From Desulfuromonadaceae bacterium UBA6124 (GTDB lineage: Bacteria; Desulfobacterota; Desulfuromonadia; Desulfuromonadales; Trichloromonadaceae), in the NCBI GenBank assembly GCA_002423365.1, contig DIVU01000308.1, forward strand, positions 1 to 6,789: a DNA stretch of 6,789 nucleotides, in the 5' to 3' direction. Under the pieces are notes generated by a model. It made no database searches. It saw only the letters and a program-made list of their open reading frames with translations, and was not told the DNA's origin. Each line of letters opens with the position of its first letter. Positions within the stretch are counted from its first letter, which is position 1. Positions 1 to 6,111 of the stretch are shown one piece after another. The position numbers were made by a program, and so were the translations under genes.

Positions 1-270
1 GCCTCGGTGCGCTACCTGGCGGTGGAGCTGGGCGAGAAGAAGATCCGCGTCAACGCCATCTCAGCCGGCCCGATCAAGACGTTGGCCGCCTCTGGCATCG
101 CCAACTTCCGCGAGAAACTCAAGCTCATGGACGACCGCGCCCCCCTCAAACGCTGCGTGACCCAGGAAGAAGTGGGCAAGTCCAGCGTCTATCTCCTCTC
201 CGATCTCTCCAGCGGGGTGACCGGCGAAATCCACTACGTCGACGCCGGATTCAGCGTTACCGGCGCATGA
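1..270 (+). CDS. fabI: Enoyl-[acyl-carrier-protein] reductase FabI, C-terminal part
   Basis: This is the last 89 residues of a short-chain dehydrogenase-type enoyl-ACP reductase, which performs the NAD(P)H-dependent final step of each fatty-acid elongation cycle in the cytoplasm. The gene enters from the left edge, so its start is missing. The family signature RVNAISAGPIKTLAASGI is visible at about residues 17-34 of the fragment. It forms part of the cofactor and substrate (and triclosan) binding region. The C-terminal block LLSDLSSGVTGEIHYVDAGF is also typical of FabI. The catalytic Tyr-x6-Lys lies just upstream of the window in this family, so it cannot be checked. The stop is TGA at 268-270, followed 25 nt later by an intrinsic terminator, so FabI probably ends its own transcript. 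Identification as FabI rather than another SDR protein is firm because of the SAGPIKTLAASGI string. Confidence 0.95.
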   Translation, partial: ASVRYLAVELGEKKIRVNAISAGPIKTLAASGIANFREKLKLMDDRAPLKRCVTQEEVGKSSVYLLSDLSSGVTGEIHYVDAGFSVTGA

Positions 271-295
271 TCCCGCCCTTTGACATTCTTCGAGC

Positions 296-320
296 AAGGG
301 GCCAGAAAGGCCCCTTTTTC
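296..320 (+). terminator. Rho-independent terminator after fabI
   Basis: AAGGGGCC (296-303) and GGCCCCTT (309-316) form a perfect 8-bp stem around the loop AGAAA, and a T run continues to 319. It sits 25 nt after the fabI stop and about 40 nt before the hflX start. It therefore separates the two transcripts. Confidence 0.9.
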
Positions 321-348
321 GTTGAAGCCCCTCTGCCCTTGCCGTTAC

Positions 349-361
349 GAGGCGAGCGGTG
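349..361 (+). promoter_or_regulatory. Ribosome binding site and GTG start of hflX
   Basis: GAGG at 349-352 lies 6 nt before GTG 359-361, a usable Shine-Dalgarno arrangement. It supports the non-ATG start, and the protein then begins M-I-H-G-N-L-S-G-L-K, the usual opening of long-form HflX proteins. No convincing promoter could be picked between the fabI terminator and this site. Confidence 0.7.
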
Positions 362-1987
362 ATTCACGGCAATCTCTCCGGCCTCAAGGCCAGCCAGATC
401 CAAGCCCTGGAGCGCATCCAGCGGCGGCGCATTCCTATCGATCAGGTGATCTCCGTGGAACTGGCCCGCTACCTGACCGAGCGCGCGTATGAAATGCGCC
501 GCCAGGTCGGGGTGATCGTCGACCGCCAGGGGGAGATCAAGTACGTCATCGTCGGTGACGACCGGGAAATTGTCATCCCCGATCTCTCCGGCTATGGCCT
601 CGGTCGCGGCGGCCTGCGCGGTCTGCGCTGCATTCATACCCACCTCAAAGGCGAACCCCTCTCCCAGGACGATCTCACCGACCTCGCGCTGCTGCGCCTC
701 GACCTGATGGTGGCCCTGACGGTGGGCGGGGACGGCCTGCCCGGGCGGGTCGATTATGCCCATCTGCTGCCGCCGGTTCCCGGCGGCGAGAGCGTCGAGG
801 TGCAGGCTGTCCCGTCGATTCACGATCTTGATCTGGATTTTGCCGCCTTCACCCGTGCCCTTGAAGGGGAGCTGGAGCGCAAGGTCGACGACACCATCGA
901 TCTCTCCGACGGTCGCGAGCGGGCCATTCTCATCTCCGTCAGCCTGGCGCCGCGCCAGGAGACGGAGGATTCCCTCGACGAACTGGCTGAACTGGCCCGC
1001 ACCGCCGACGTGGTGGTGCTCGACCGGGTGGTGCAGCGTCCCCGCCAGCTCAACCCCAAGTACCTGATGGGCGAGGGCAAGGTCAAGGAGGTCATCATCC
1101 GCGCCCTGCAGCAGCGGGCGACGGTGTTGATTTTCGACCAGGATCTGTCGCCGGTGCAGGTGCGGTCCATCTCGGCCATCACCGAAATCAAGGTTATCGA
1201 CCGCAGCCAGCTGATTCTCGACATCTTCGCCCGCCGCGCCCATACCCTGGATGGCAAGGTGCAGGTGGAGCTCGCCCAGCTCAAATACATCATGCCTCGG
1301 CTGATCGGCCGGGGGACCGCCATGTCCCGGCTGATGGGGGGGATTGGCGGGCGCGGTCCCGGTGAGACCAAGCTGGAGATCGACCGCCGGCGCATTCGCG
1401 AGCGCATCGCCCGCCTTGAAAAACAGCTCGCCAACCTTGCCCGGGGGCGTTTGCAGCGCCGTCAGCGCCGCATCCGCGCCGAAGTGCCCATCGTTTCCAT
1501 CGTCGGCTACACCAACGCCGGCAAGTCGACCCTGCTCAACGCCCTCACCCAAAGCAAGGTCTTTACCGAGGACCTGCTCTTCGCCACCCTCGATACCTCC
1601 ACCCGCCGACTGCGTTTCCCCATGGAGCGGGAAGTCATCATCACCGACACCGTCGGTTTCATCCGTAAACTGCCGAAAAGCCTGCTCGGTGCCTTCAAGG
1701 CCACCCTGGAGGAACTGGAGGACGCCGATCTGCTGCTGCATGTCGTCGACCTATCCAACCCCCGCTTCGAGGAACACATCCGGGCGGTGGAGCGGATTCT
1801 CGGCGAACTCGAACTGGATCGGATTCCCCGGCTGCTGGTCTTCAACAAGACCGACCAGGTGCCGCCGGAGGAAGTCGCTCCCCTGTGCCGGCGTTTCGAC
1901 GCCGTGCCGGTCAGCGCCCTGGACCGCCGCTCTTTCGACGGCCTGCTCGCCGAATTGCAGCGACGCTTCTGGCCTGATGACGATTGA
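359..1987 (+). CDS. hflX: Ribosome-associated GTPase HflX, long form
   Basis: HflX is a TRAFAC-class GTPase that binds the 50S subunit and splits or rescues stalled 70S ribosomes, notably after heat stress. The product is 542 aa; E. coli HflX is about 426 aa, so about 185 extra residues lie at the N-terminus. The HflX-specific N-domain begins near residue 190 (AILISVSLAP, then VVQRPRQLNPKYLMGEGKV). It includes the Gly-rich loop GGIGGRGPGETK at 327-338. The GTPase domain has G1 GYTNAGKST (383-391), a switch region TLDTSTRR near 410, G3 DTVG (430-433), G4 NKTD (496-499) and G5 VSAL (518-521), all intact. The extra N-terminal domain (about 1-185) contains RQVGVIVD and HTHLKGEPLSQDD and belongs to the long forms found in Geobacter-like bacteria and clostridia. 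The GTG start is chosen because of the upstream GAGG and the conserved opening. The gene lies between the fabI terminator and mltD, which starts 52 bp downstream, so the two may share a transcript. Identity is very secure. Confidence 0.97.
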   Translation: MIHGNLSGLKASQIQALERIQRRRIPIDQVISVELARYLTERAYEMRRQVGVIVDRQGEIKYVIVGDDREIVIPDLSGYGLGRGGLRGLRCIHTHLKGEPLSQDDLTDLALLRLDLMVALTVGGDGLPGRVDYAHLLPPVPGGESVEVQAVPSIHDLDLDFAAFTRALEGELERKVDDTIDLSDGRERAILISVSLAPRQETEDSLDELAELARTADVVVLDRVVQRPRQLNPKYLMGEGKVKEVIIRALQQRATVLIFDQDLSPVQVRSISAITEIKVIDRSQLILDIFARRAHTLDGKVQVELAQLKYIMPRLIGRGTAMSRLMGGIGGRGPGETKLEIDRRRIRERIARLEKQLANLARGRLQRRQRRIRAEVPIVSIVGYTNAGKSTLLNALTQSKVFTEDLLFATLDTSTRRLRFPMEREVIITDTVGFIRKLPKSLLGAFKATLEELEDADLLLHVVDLSNPRFEEHIRAVERILGELELDRIPRLLVFNKTDQVPPEEVAPLCRRFDAVPVSALDRRSFDGLLAELQRRFWPDDD

Positions 1988-2025
1988 AGACGCGCCTGCC
2001 GGTTTCGGCCGGATTCGCGCCCTTC

Positions 2026-2042
2026 GAGGAGATCCACCGATG
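2026..2042 (+). promoter_or_regulatory. Ribosome binding site deciding the mltD start
   Basis: GAGGAG (2026-2031) lies 8 nt before ATG 2040-2042. The reading frame is open for almost 700 nt further upstream inside hflX, so this site and the lipoprotein signal peptide that follows it fix the true start. Confidence 0.85.
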
Positions 2043-3713
2043 AAATTTGTACTGCTCTTTTCCTTACTGGCGATGCTGGCCGGCTGCCTGCCGGCGACCC
2101 AGGATCCCCAAGCCGGGTTGCCCGCCACGCCGACCGAGGGGGCCGCTTCCGCAAGGAGCGAGCTCATCCAGCCGCCGCGCAAGGTGCCCGGACGGCCCAA
2201 TTATTCGGTGCTGGCCGAGCCCCATCCCTCCCGCTTGCAGGAGCCGTCCCCTGATGAGGTCGCGGATGTCCTCGAACATCTGCACCTGGCCGACGGCGCT
2301 CCCCGCCGGGCCGAGCACGAAGGGCTGACCCTGCTCAAGGATGAACTGATTTTCGATTTCCCGCTGGTCGAGAACGAGCAGGTTCGTTCCTATATCGACT
2401 ATTACACCGGGGAAGGGCGCGAGATCTTCGCCCGCCTGTTGCATCGGGCCGAGCGCTATATCCCTTTTATGCGCCGGATCTTCGAAGAGGAAGGCCTGCC
2501 CCAGGATTTGACCTATCTCGCGCTGGTCGAGTCGGGATTCAATCCCCACGCCTACAGCCATGCCCATGCCGCCGGCCCTTGGCAGTTCATTCAAAGCACC
2601 GCCGAGAATTATGGTTTGAGCAATGACGAATGGCGGGATGAGCGGCGCGATTTCGAGAAATCGACCCGGGCCGCGGCCCGTTTCCTCAGTGAGCTTTACG
2701 ACCGTTTCGCCGGCGACTGGTATCTGGCGGTGGCCGCCTATAACGCCGGTGGCGGGCGCATCTCCCGGGCCATGGAAGAGAATGGCGCCGAGGATTTCTG
2801 GGAGCTTTCCGCCAATTCCTCCTTGCGCGACGAAACCAAGAACTATCTGCCGAAGCTGCTGGCGGTGCTGACCATCGTTCGCGATCCCGCGGCCTACGGT
2901 TTTAGCGATATCCCCGAGGCCGACCCTCTCGCCTATGATGTGGTGCGTCTTCCCGAGGCCACCGATCTGGAACTCGCAGCCCGTCTCTGCGAGGTTTCCC
3001 CCGAGGATCTCCGCGGCCTGAATCCCGAACTCAAGCGCTGGTGCACGCCTCCGCTTGCCCGGGATTACGAGTTGCGCATCCCCGCCGGAAGCAAGTCCCG
3101 CTTCGAAAAGCTTTACGCGAATATCCCTTCGGAGCAGCGTGCCGGCTTTCATCGTCACCGGGTCGCCAAGGGAGAAACCCTGGCTAAAATCGCCCGGCGT
3201 TACAATCTGCGGCAAAACGATCTGATCGCTCTCAACCGGTTGGAAAATTTCCGCGCGCTCCCCCTCGGCGATGAACTGCTGATCCCCTTGTCCCCCGAGA
3301 TGGCTCGACTTGCCGAGGCAAAACCGGTGCCGCTTCGGGCTTTGACTTCGACGGTGAGCAAGACCTACAAGGTACGCAAGGGGGATACACTCTGGGCGAT
3401 TTCCCGGCGTTTCGGCGCCAGCGAGAAGGAGTTGCTGGCCTGGAACGGACTGACCGCCAAGAGTTCCCTGCGCCCTGGCCAGACCCTCAAGGTGGCCAAG
3501 GTCAAGGCCGCCGGAGGGGAAAACTCAGTCGGTGCCAAAGGGGAGCGCAAGATCGTCTACCGGGTCAAATCGGGGGACACCCTGTCGGCCATTGGCCGCA
3601 AATTCGCGGTGCCGGCGGAGCGGATTCAGAGCTGGAACCGGCTGGCGAAGAATCACATTCTGCGCCCGGGCGACAAGCTGACCCTCTTGGTGCGCGATGG
3701 CAATCGCAGCTGA
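2040..3713 (+). CDS. mltD: MltD-type membrane-bound lytic murein transglycosylase, lipoprotein with three LysM domains
   Basis: Lytic transglycosylases cleave the MurNAc-GlcNAc bond of peptidoglycan, leaving 1,6-anhydro-MurNAc ends. The 557-aa product begins with a lipoprotein signal peptide and lipobox LAGC, with lipidated Cys16. The residue after Cys is Leu, not Asp, which favours the outer membrane by the +2 rule. A linker and an MltD-like helical region (FPLVENEQVRSYIDYYTGEG) lead into the GH23/SLT domain at about 145-260. The catalytic Glu is most likely Glu164 in ALVESGFNP. AGPWQFI and AAYNAGGGRI (Tyr234-Asn235) supply the other conserved motifs. Three LysM peptidoglycan-binding modules follow at about 373-420, 443-487 and 506-551, each with the VxxGDTL/VxxGETL core. 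E. coli MltD is 452 aa with two LysM modules, so this is a three-LysM variant. The last 17 nt overlap the next gene. The family assignment is firm; the exact name mltD is by domain architecture. Confidence 0.93.
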   Translation: MKFVLLFSLLAMLAGCLPATQDPQAGLPATPTEGAASARSELIQPPRKVPGRPNYSVLAEPHPSRLQEPSPDEVADVLEHLHLADGAPRRAEHEGLTLLKDELIFDFPLVENEQVRSYIDYYTGEGREIFARLLHRAERYIPFMRRIFEEEGLPQDLTYLALVESGFNPHAYSHAHAAGPWQFIQSTAENYGLSNDEWRDERRDFEKSTRAAARFLSELYDRFAGDWYLAVAAYNAGGGRISRAMEENGAEDFWELSANSSLRDETKNYLPKLLAVLTIVRDPAAYGFSDIPEADPLAYDVVRLPEATDLELAARLCEVSPEDLRGLNPELKRWCTPPLARDYELRIPAGSKSRFEKLYANIPSEQRAGFHRHRVAKGETLAKIARRYNLRQNDLIALNRLENFRALPLGDELLIPLSPEMARLAEAKPVPLRALTSTVSKTYKVRKGDTLWAISRRFGASEKELLAWNGLTAKSSLRPGQTLKVAKVKAAGGENSVGAKGERKIVYRVKSGDTLSAIGRKFAVPAERIQSWNRLAKNHILRPGDKLTLLVRDGNRS

Positions 3714-4470
3714 TCCCGAGCGGGCATTTTTCCTCCCCCGTCCCGAGGAGCCGCTTCCCAAGGGCTATTCCCGCTTCTACTTTGGCGCTGAATTCTGTCC
3801 CTGGCTGCTCCCCTCTCCCGAAGCTGCTGAGCGGGCATGCCGCGCCGCCCATGACGGCGGCCGCACCTTCACCCTCGTCACCCCGGTTTTGATCGAGCCG
3901 GTGCTGCCGCGCCTGCGATCGCTGCTGGCGGTGGCCGCGCGCTGGTTGCGGGCCGGGGATGAGCTGCTCATTTCCGACTGGGGCGCCCTGGAACCGGTCC
4001 GTTCCCTTCTCCCCGATATCCCAATCATCCTTGGTCGCGCCCTCTCCGGTCAGAAGCGCGGCCCGCGCATCCTCGATCTGGAACTGACCGCCGAGCAGCG
4101 CGCCTATTTCCGCCAAAGCCGCTGGCACGGCCGGGAAAGCGCCGCGCTGCTGGCGGAACTCGGCATCGCCCGGGTCGAACTGGACAACCTTCTGCAAGGC
4201 CTGGCGCCGTTGCCGCCCGGCCTTCGCGCCTCCCTGCATCATCCCTACGCCATGGTCACCAGCGGCCGCCATTGCCCCTTTCGCGAAATGATGAGCGACA
4301 CGAACTGTCCGGCTCCCTGCGGCGAGGTTTTTACCTTGAGCTGCGACGAAACGCCGATCCCCCTGCTGCAAGGAGGGAACACCCAGTTTCTGCGCCATGA
4401 CCCGCTCCCCGACGACCTCGTCACCCTTGGTATCGACCGGCTGGTCCACCATCCCCACCTGCCGCGCTGA
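3697..4470 (+). CDS. Small U32-like (UbiV-type) protein with predicted Fe-S cysteines, function unknown
   Basis: The product is 257 aa with no signal peptide or membrane segment, so it is probably cytoplasmic. I do not recognise an exact characterised homologue, but the layout resembles short peptidase-U32 family proteins such as UbiV. It has an early strand ending YFGAEFC (Cys34), a middle LLISDWGAL strand-loop and an ELTAEQ segment. A late block Y-x-MVTSGRHC (Cys193) is followed by NCPAPC (Cys204, Cys208) and then Cys216, and the C-terminus has PLLQGGNTQFL. The order C34, C193-x10-C204-x3-C208 is close to the four ligands of the [4Fe-4S] cluster known in UbiV, and C-x3-C is typical of U32 proteins. 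U32 members take part in O2-independent hydroxylation of ubiquinone precursors, tRNA or rRNA; which one applies here cannot be told. The ATG lies inside the end of mltD and has only a weak Shine-Dalgarno sequence, suggesting translational coupling. The gene is real by codon use and cysteine conservation pattern; U32 membership is inference. Confidence 0.75.
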   Translation: MAIAADPERAFFLPRPEEPLPKGYSRFYFGAEFCPWLLPSPEAAERACRAAHDGGRTFTLVTPVLIEPVLPRLRSLLAVAARWLRAGDELLISDWGALEPVRSLLPDIPIILGRALSGQKRGPRILDLELTAEQRAYFRQSRWHGRESAALLAELGIARVELDNLLQGLAPLPPGLRASLHHPYAMVTSGRHCPFREMMSDTNCPAPCGEVFTLSCDETPIPLLQGGNTQFLRHDPLPDDLVTLGIDRLVHHPHLPR

Positions 4471-4484
4471 AGGGCGCGGAACGC

Positions 4485-4494
4485 GGGATATCCC
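4485..4494. repeat. Perfect 10-bp palindrome beside the promoter
   Basis: GGGATATCCC is self-complementary across all ten bases and ends one base before the -35 hexamer of the promoter for the TPR-like gene. Its position would suit a dimeric regulator, but no known operator is recognised and a 10-bp palindrome can occur by chance. Confidence 0.35.
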
Positions 4495-4495
4495 T

Positions 4496-4524
4496 TTGAC
4501 TTTTGGGGGGCGGATTGCTACACT
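4496..4524 (+). promoter_or_regulatory. Sigma-70-type promoter for the TPR-like/Smr gene pair
   Basis: The -35 hexamer TTGACT (4496-4501) and the -10 hexamer TACACT (4519-4524) are separated by exactly 17 nt. Each has five or four of six consensus bases respectively. Transcription would start near 4531, giving a leader of about 45 nt before the ATG at 4577. The preceding gene ends at 4470 with no visible terminator, so read-through may add to expression. Confidence 0.7.
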
Positions 4525-4576
4525 CCGCAGGCTTTGACAGCGCAAGCCAACGCTTCCCGAAAGGACCCTCCGAAGA

Positions 4577-5302
4577 ATGCTTAATCTCGCCCTTTCCCTG
4601 CTCTCTTCCGTCCTGGTGCATGTGGGACTGACCCTGCTCGCCGGCGTCGAACCCTGGATCGCCGCCGCCGCCTCGGTCGTGACCTTTTTTCTGCTCTATT
4701 TCCTGATGACCCGCTTCATTATGAAGAAGATTGGCGTCCTGATGGAGACCGCCCAGCGTGATCTGCAGGCCGGGCGCGCGGAAAAGGCGGTCAAGGCCCT
4801 GCAAGGCGGCTTCAAGTACGCCAAGTGGCAGTTCTACATCAAGGGGCAGCTCAATGCCCAGATCGGCACCATCCTCTATCTCAAACGGGACTTCAACGAA
4901 GCTTTCGACTATCTGCAAAAGGGCTTTGTCCGTCACTGGGTCGCCATGGGCATGCTCGGCATCTGCTACATGAAACGCAACAAACCCGACAAGATGCGGG
5001 ATGCCTTCGACAAGGCGACCGCCGCCAGCCGCAAGGAGCCGATGATCTGGAACCTCTACGCCTACTGCCTGGACAAGATCGGGCAGAAGGACAGGGCCGT
5101 CGAGGTCATGGAAAAGGGAATTAAAAAGGTCGGCGGCAACGACACCCTGCGGGAAAACCTGGAACTTCTCAAGGCCGGGAAAAAGATGAAGATGCAGGAA
5201 TTCGGCGACCTCTGGTACCAGTTCCACCTGGAAAGCCAGGGCACCCTCATCAAACAGCAGACCAAGGCCATGCAGGGGCGGCGCAAGATTCAGAGGCGTT
5301 AG
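4577..5302 (+). CDS. Membrane-anchored TPR-like protein of unknown function
   Basis: The product is 241 aa. Two hydrophobic segments at about residues 4-22 and 27-47, joined by the short AGVEPW turn, form an N-terminal hairpin anchor. The basic IMKK just after the second segment suggests that the rest faces the cytoplasm. Residues 55-185 are helical and contain TPR-like repeats at about 55-80 (degenerate), 91-118, 123-150 and 156-184. The last has the NLYAYCLDKIGQKDRAVEVMEKGI pattern of small residues and the A at positions typical of TPRs. The C-terminal tail has FGDLWYQFHLE followed by a basic end. TPRs bind proteins, so a scaffold or adaptor at the inner membrane is likely, but the partner is unknown. 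AAAGGA (4560-4565) lies 11 nt before the ATG, a rather long but usable spacing. The Smr gene starts 2 nt after the TAG stop, so the two are almost certainly co-translated. Confidence 0.85.
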   Translation: MLNLALSLLSSVLVHVGLTLLAGVEPWIAAAASVVTFFLLYFLMTRFIMKKIGVLMETAQRDLQAGRAEKAVKALQGGFKYAKWQFYIKGQLNAQIGTILYLKRDFNEAFDYLQKGFVRHWVAMGMLGICYMKRNKPDKMRDAFDKATAASRKEPMIWNLYAYCLDKIGQKDRAVEVMEKGIKKVGGNDTLRENLELLKAGKKMKMQEFGDLWYQFHLESQGTLIKQQTKAMQGRRKIQRR

Positions 5303-5307
5303 GCGTG
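5293..5307 (+). promoter_or_regulatory. Ribosome binding site supporting the GTG start of the Smr gene
   Basis: GAGG (5293-5296), inside the last codons of the TPR-like gene, lies 8 nt before GTG 5305-5307. The alternative in-frame ATG at 5347-5349 has no comparable site and would remove 14 residues, so GTG is preferred. Confidence 0.65.
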
Positions 5308-5988
5308 AAAGAGAAAAAAGACCGCAAACCGGAAAAAACGACGCAAATGCGCAATAACCCCTTCAAGGATTTGAAGGGGTTTTGCGTTTCCGCTCCGGAA
5401 CCCCCTCCGGCGAAAGCTGACCCTTCACCCCGCTCCGTCGCGCCGGAGGAACCGGTCGCCTTCACCGAGGAAATGGCGCGAATCGGGGTGCGTAAGCTGA
5501 AAGCCCAGGAGCGCGAAGCGCCTCGGCCAACCATTCCCCCGGTCGAGGAAGCGCCCCCGGTGCCGGTCGGCGATGCCGACCTTTTCGCCGCCGCCCTCGG
5601 CACCCTGGACACGGTTTTCAGCGACCAGTTCCCCGAGGAGGATGACGTCCTTCCAACGGCGGCGCCGCGCCGCCTGAAGCTCCTCGCCCGGGGTAAGCTG
5701 ATGCCCGAGGGCACCCTTGACCTGCATGGTCTGAGCCGGGAAGAGGCTCTTGAGCGGGTGCGTCATTTCCTCGACAACGCCGCTTATCACGGACGCAAGA
5801 CGCTGCTCATCGTCACCGGCAAAGGGCTGCGCTCCGAGAGCGAACCGGTACTGCGTGCCGCCGTCGAAGGCTATCTGGTCGGCGAGGGGCGCGCCCGCGT
5901 CGCCGAGTGGGGCAGGGCGCCGCGCCAGTTCGGCGGTGACGGGGCGCTGGCGGTTTTTCTCAAGAACGCCGAAAAGCTTCACGGCTAG
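5305..5988 (+). CDS. Smr (MutS2 C-terminal) domain protein
   Basis: The product is 227 aa. Residues 1-130 are mostly disordered and rich in Pro, Glu and Ala, starting with a Lys-rich stretch and an NPFKDLKGF motif (18-26). The Smr domain occupies about 136-225: TLDLHG (D139-L140-H141-G142), a helix, IVTGKG (T171-G174), and the closing VAEWGRAPRQFGGDGALAVFLK. Both hallmark motifs, DLHG and TGKG, are intact. Smr domains bind or nick nucleic acid. SmrB in E. coli cleaves mRNA between collided ribosomes, and MutS2 carries a related domain, but stand-alone delta-proteobacterial members of this length are not assigned a role that I know of. The gene is translationally linked to the upstream TPR-like gene and is followed 85 nt later by a terminator. 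Its first codons form a strong hairpin, listed separately. The start is GTG; ATG at 5347 is the alternative. Confidence 0.92.
   Translation: MKEKKDRKPEKTTQMRNNPFKDLKGFCVSAPEPPPAKADPSPRSVAPEEPVAFTEEMARIGVRKLKAQEREAPRPTIPPVEEAPPVPVGDADLFAAALGTLDTVFSDQFPEEDDVLPTAAPRRLKLLARGKLMPEGTLDLHGLSREEALERVRHFLDNAAYHGRKTLLIVTGKGLRSESEPVLRAAVEGYLVGEGRARVAEWGRAPRQFGGDGALAVFLKNAEKLHG
5350..5389 (+). other. Terminator-like hairpin inside the 5' coding region of the Smr gene
   Basis: AACCCCTTCAA (5356-5366) pairs perfectly with TTGAAGGGGTT (5371-5381) around the loop GGAT. CGCAA (5350-5354) pairs with TTGCG (5382-5386) after a single bulged T at 5355. This gives 16 base pairs, with TTTT at 5380-5383 after the central 9-bp stem and TTT at 5387-5389. 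It lies 45 nt into the gene and encodes residues 16-28. It resembles an intrinsic terminator or attenuator, although the T tract is interrupted by GCG. Whether it acts is not shown. Confidence 0.6.
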
Positions 5989-6072
5989 GGTGAGCAGCAG
6001 GGAAATTGCTCGGGAACAACGACAAAGCCAGGAGCGCCGAGAACCTCAAATAGGCGGTGGGGGGATGAAAGA

Positions 6073-6103
6073 AAAAGGCCGGAGCTTGTCGCTCCGGCCT
6101 TTT
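6073..6103. terminator. Bidirectional intrinsic terminator between convergent genes
   Basis: GGCCGGAGC (6077-6085) and GCTCCGGCC (6091-6099) form a 9-bp GC-rich stem with the loop TTGTC, flanked by AAAA at 6073-6076 and TTTT at 6100-6103. On the + strand it ends the TPR-like/Smr transcript. On the - strand it follows the stop of the basic-tail gene at 6112 by 8 nt, and the T run there is five long. The stretch 5989-6072 between the Smr stop and this site holds no recognisable gene. Confidence 0.9.
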
Positions 6104-6111
6104 GCCGTGTA

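Noticed and set aside
257..1741. Open - strand frame of 494 codons opposite hflX
   Set aside because: It lies entirely antisense to a securely identified gene and runs into the fabI terminator. Its translation has no recognisable domain and looks like the mirror of GC-rich codons, so it is a shadow frame.
1995..2012. Short GCCGG...CCGG stem between hflX and mltD
   Set aside because: The stem is very short and no T tract follows, so it does not support a terminator between the two genes.
1344..2039. Upstream extension of the mltD reading frame within hflX
   Set aside because: The frame is open, but the lipoprotein signal peptide and GAGGAG ribosome binding site place the start at 2040. The upstream translation is an out-of-frame reading of the HflX GTPase domain.
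2064..3215. Open - strand frame of 383 codons opposite mltD
   Set aside because: It is antisense to a gene with clear SLT and LysM domains, has no recognised motif of its own and lacks a supporting ribosome binding site or promoter.
4534..4539. Perfect TTGACA that could be a second -35 element
   Set aside because: At 16-18 nt downstream there is no acceptable -10 hexamer (the sequence is CCCGAAAGG), whereas TTGACT at 4496 has a well-placed TACACT.
3565..4545. Open - strand frame of 326 codons opposite the U32-like gene
   Set aside because: The + strand frame has the ordered cysteine motifs and fits the operon. The - frame spans two + strand genes and the promoter and shows only low-complexity Gly/Gln/Arg-rich sequence.
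5991..6017. GAGCA...TGCTC inverted repeat after the Smr stop
   Set aside because: The stem is only 5 bp with a 10-nt loop and no T run; the strong hairpin at 6073-6103 is the credible terminator.
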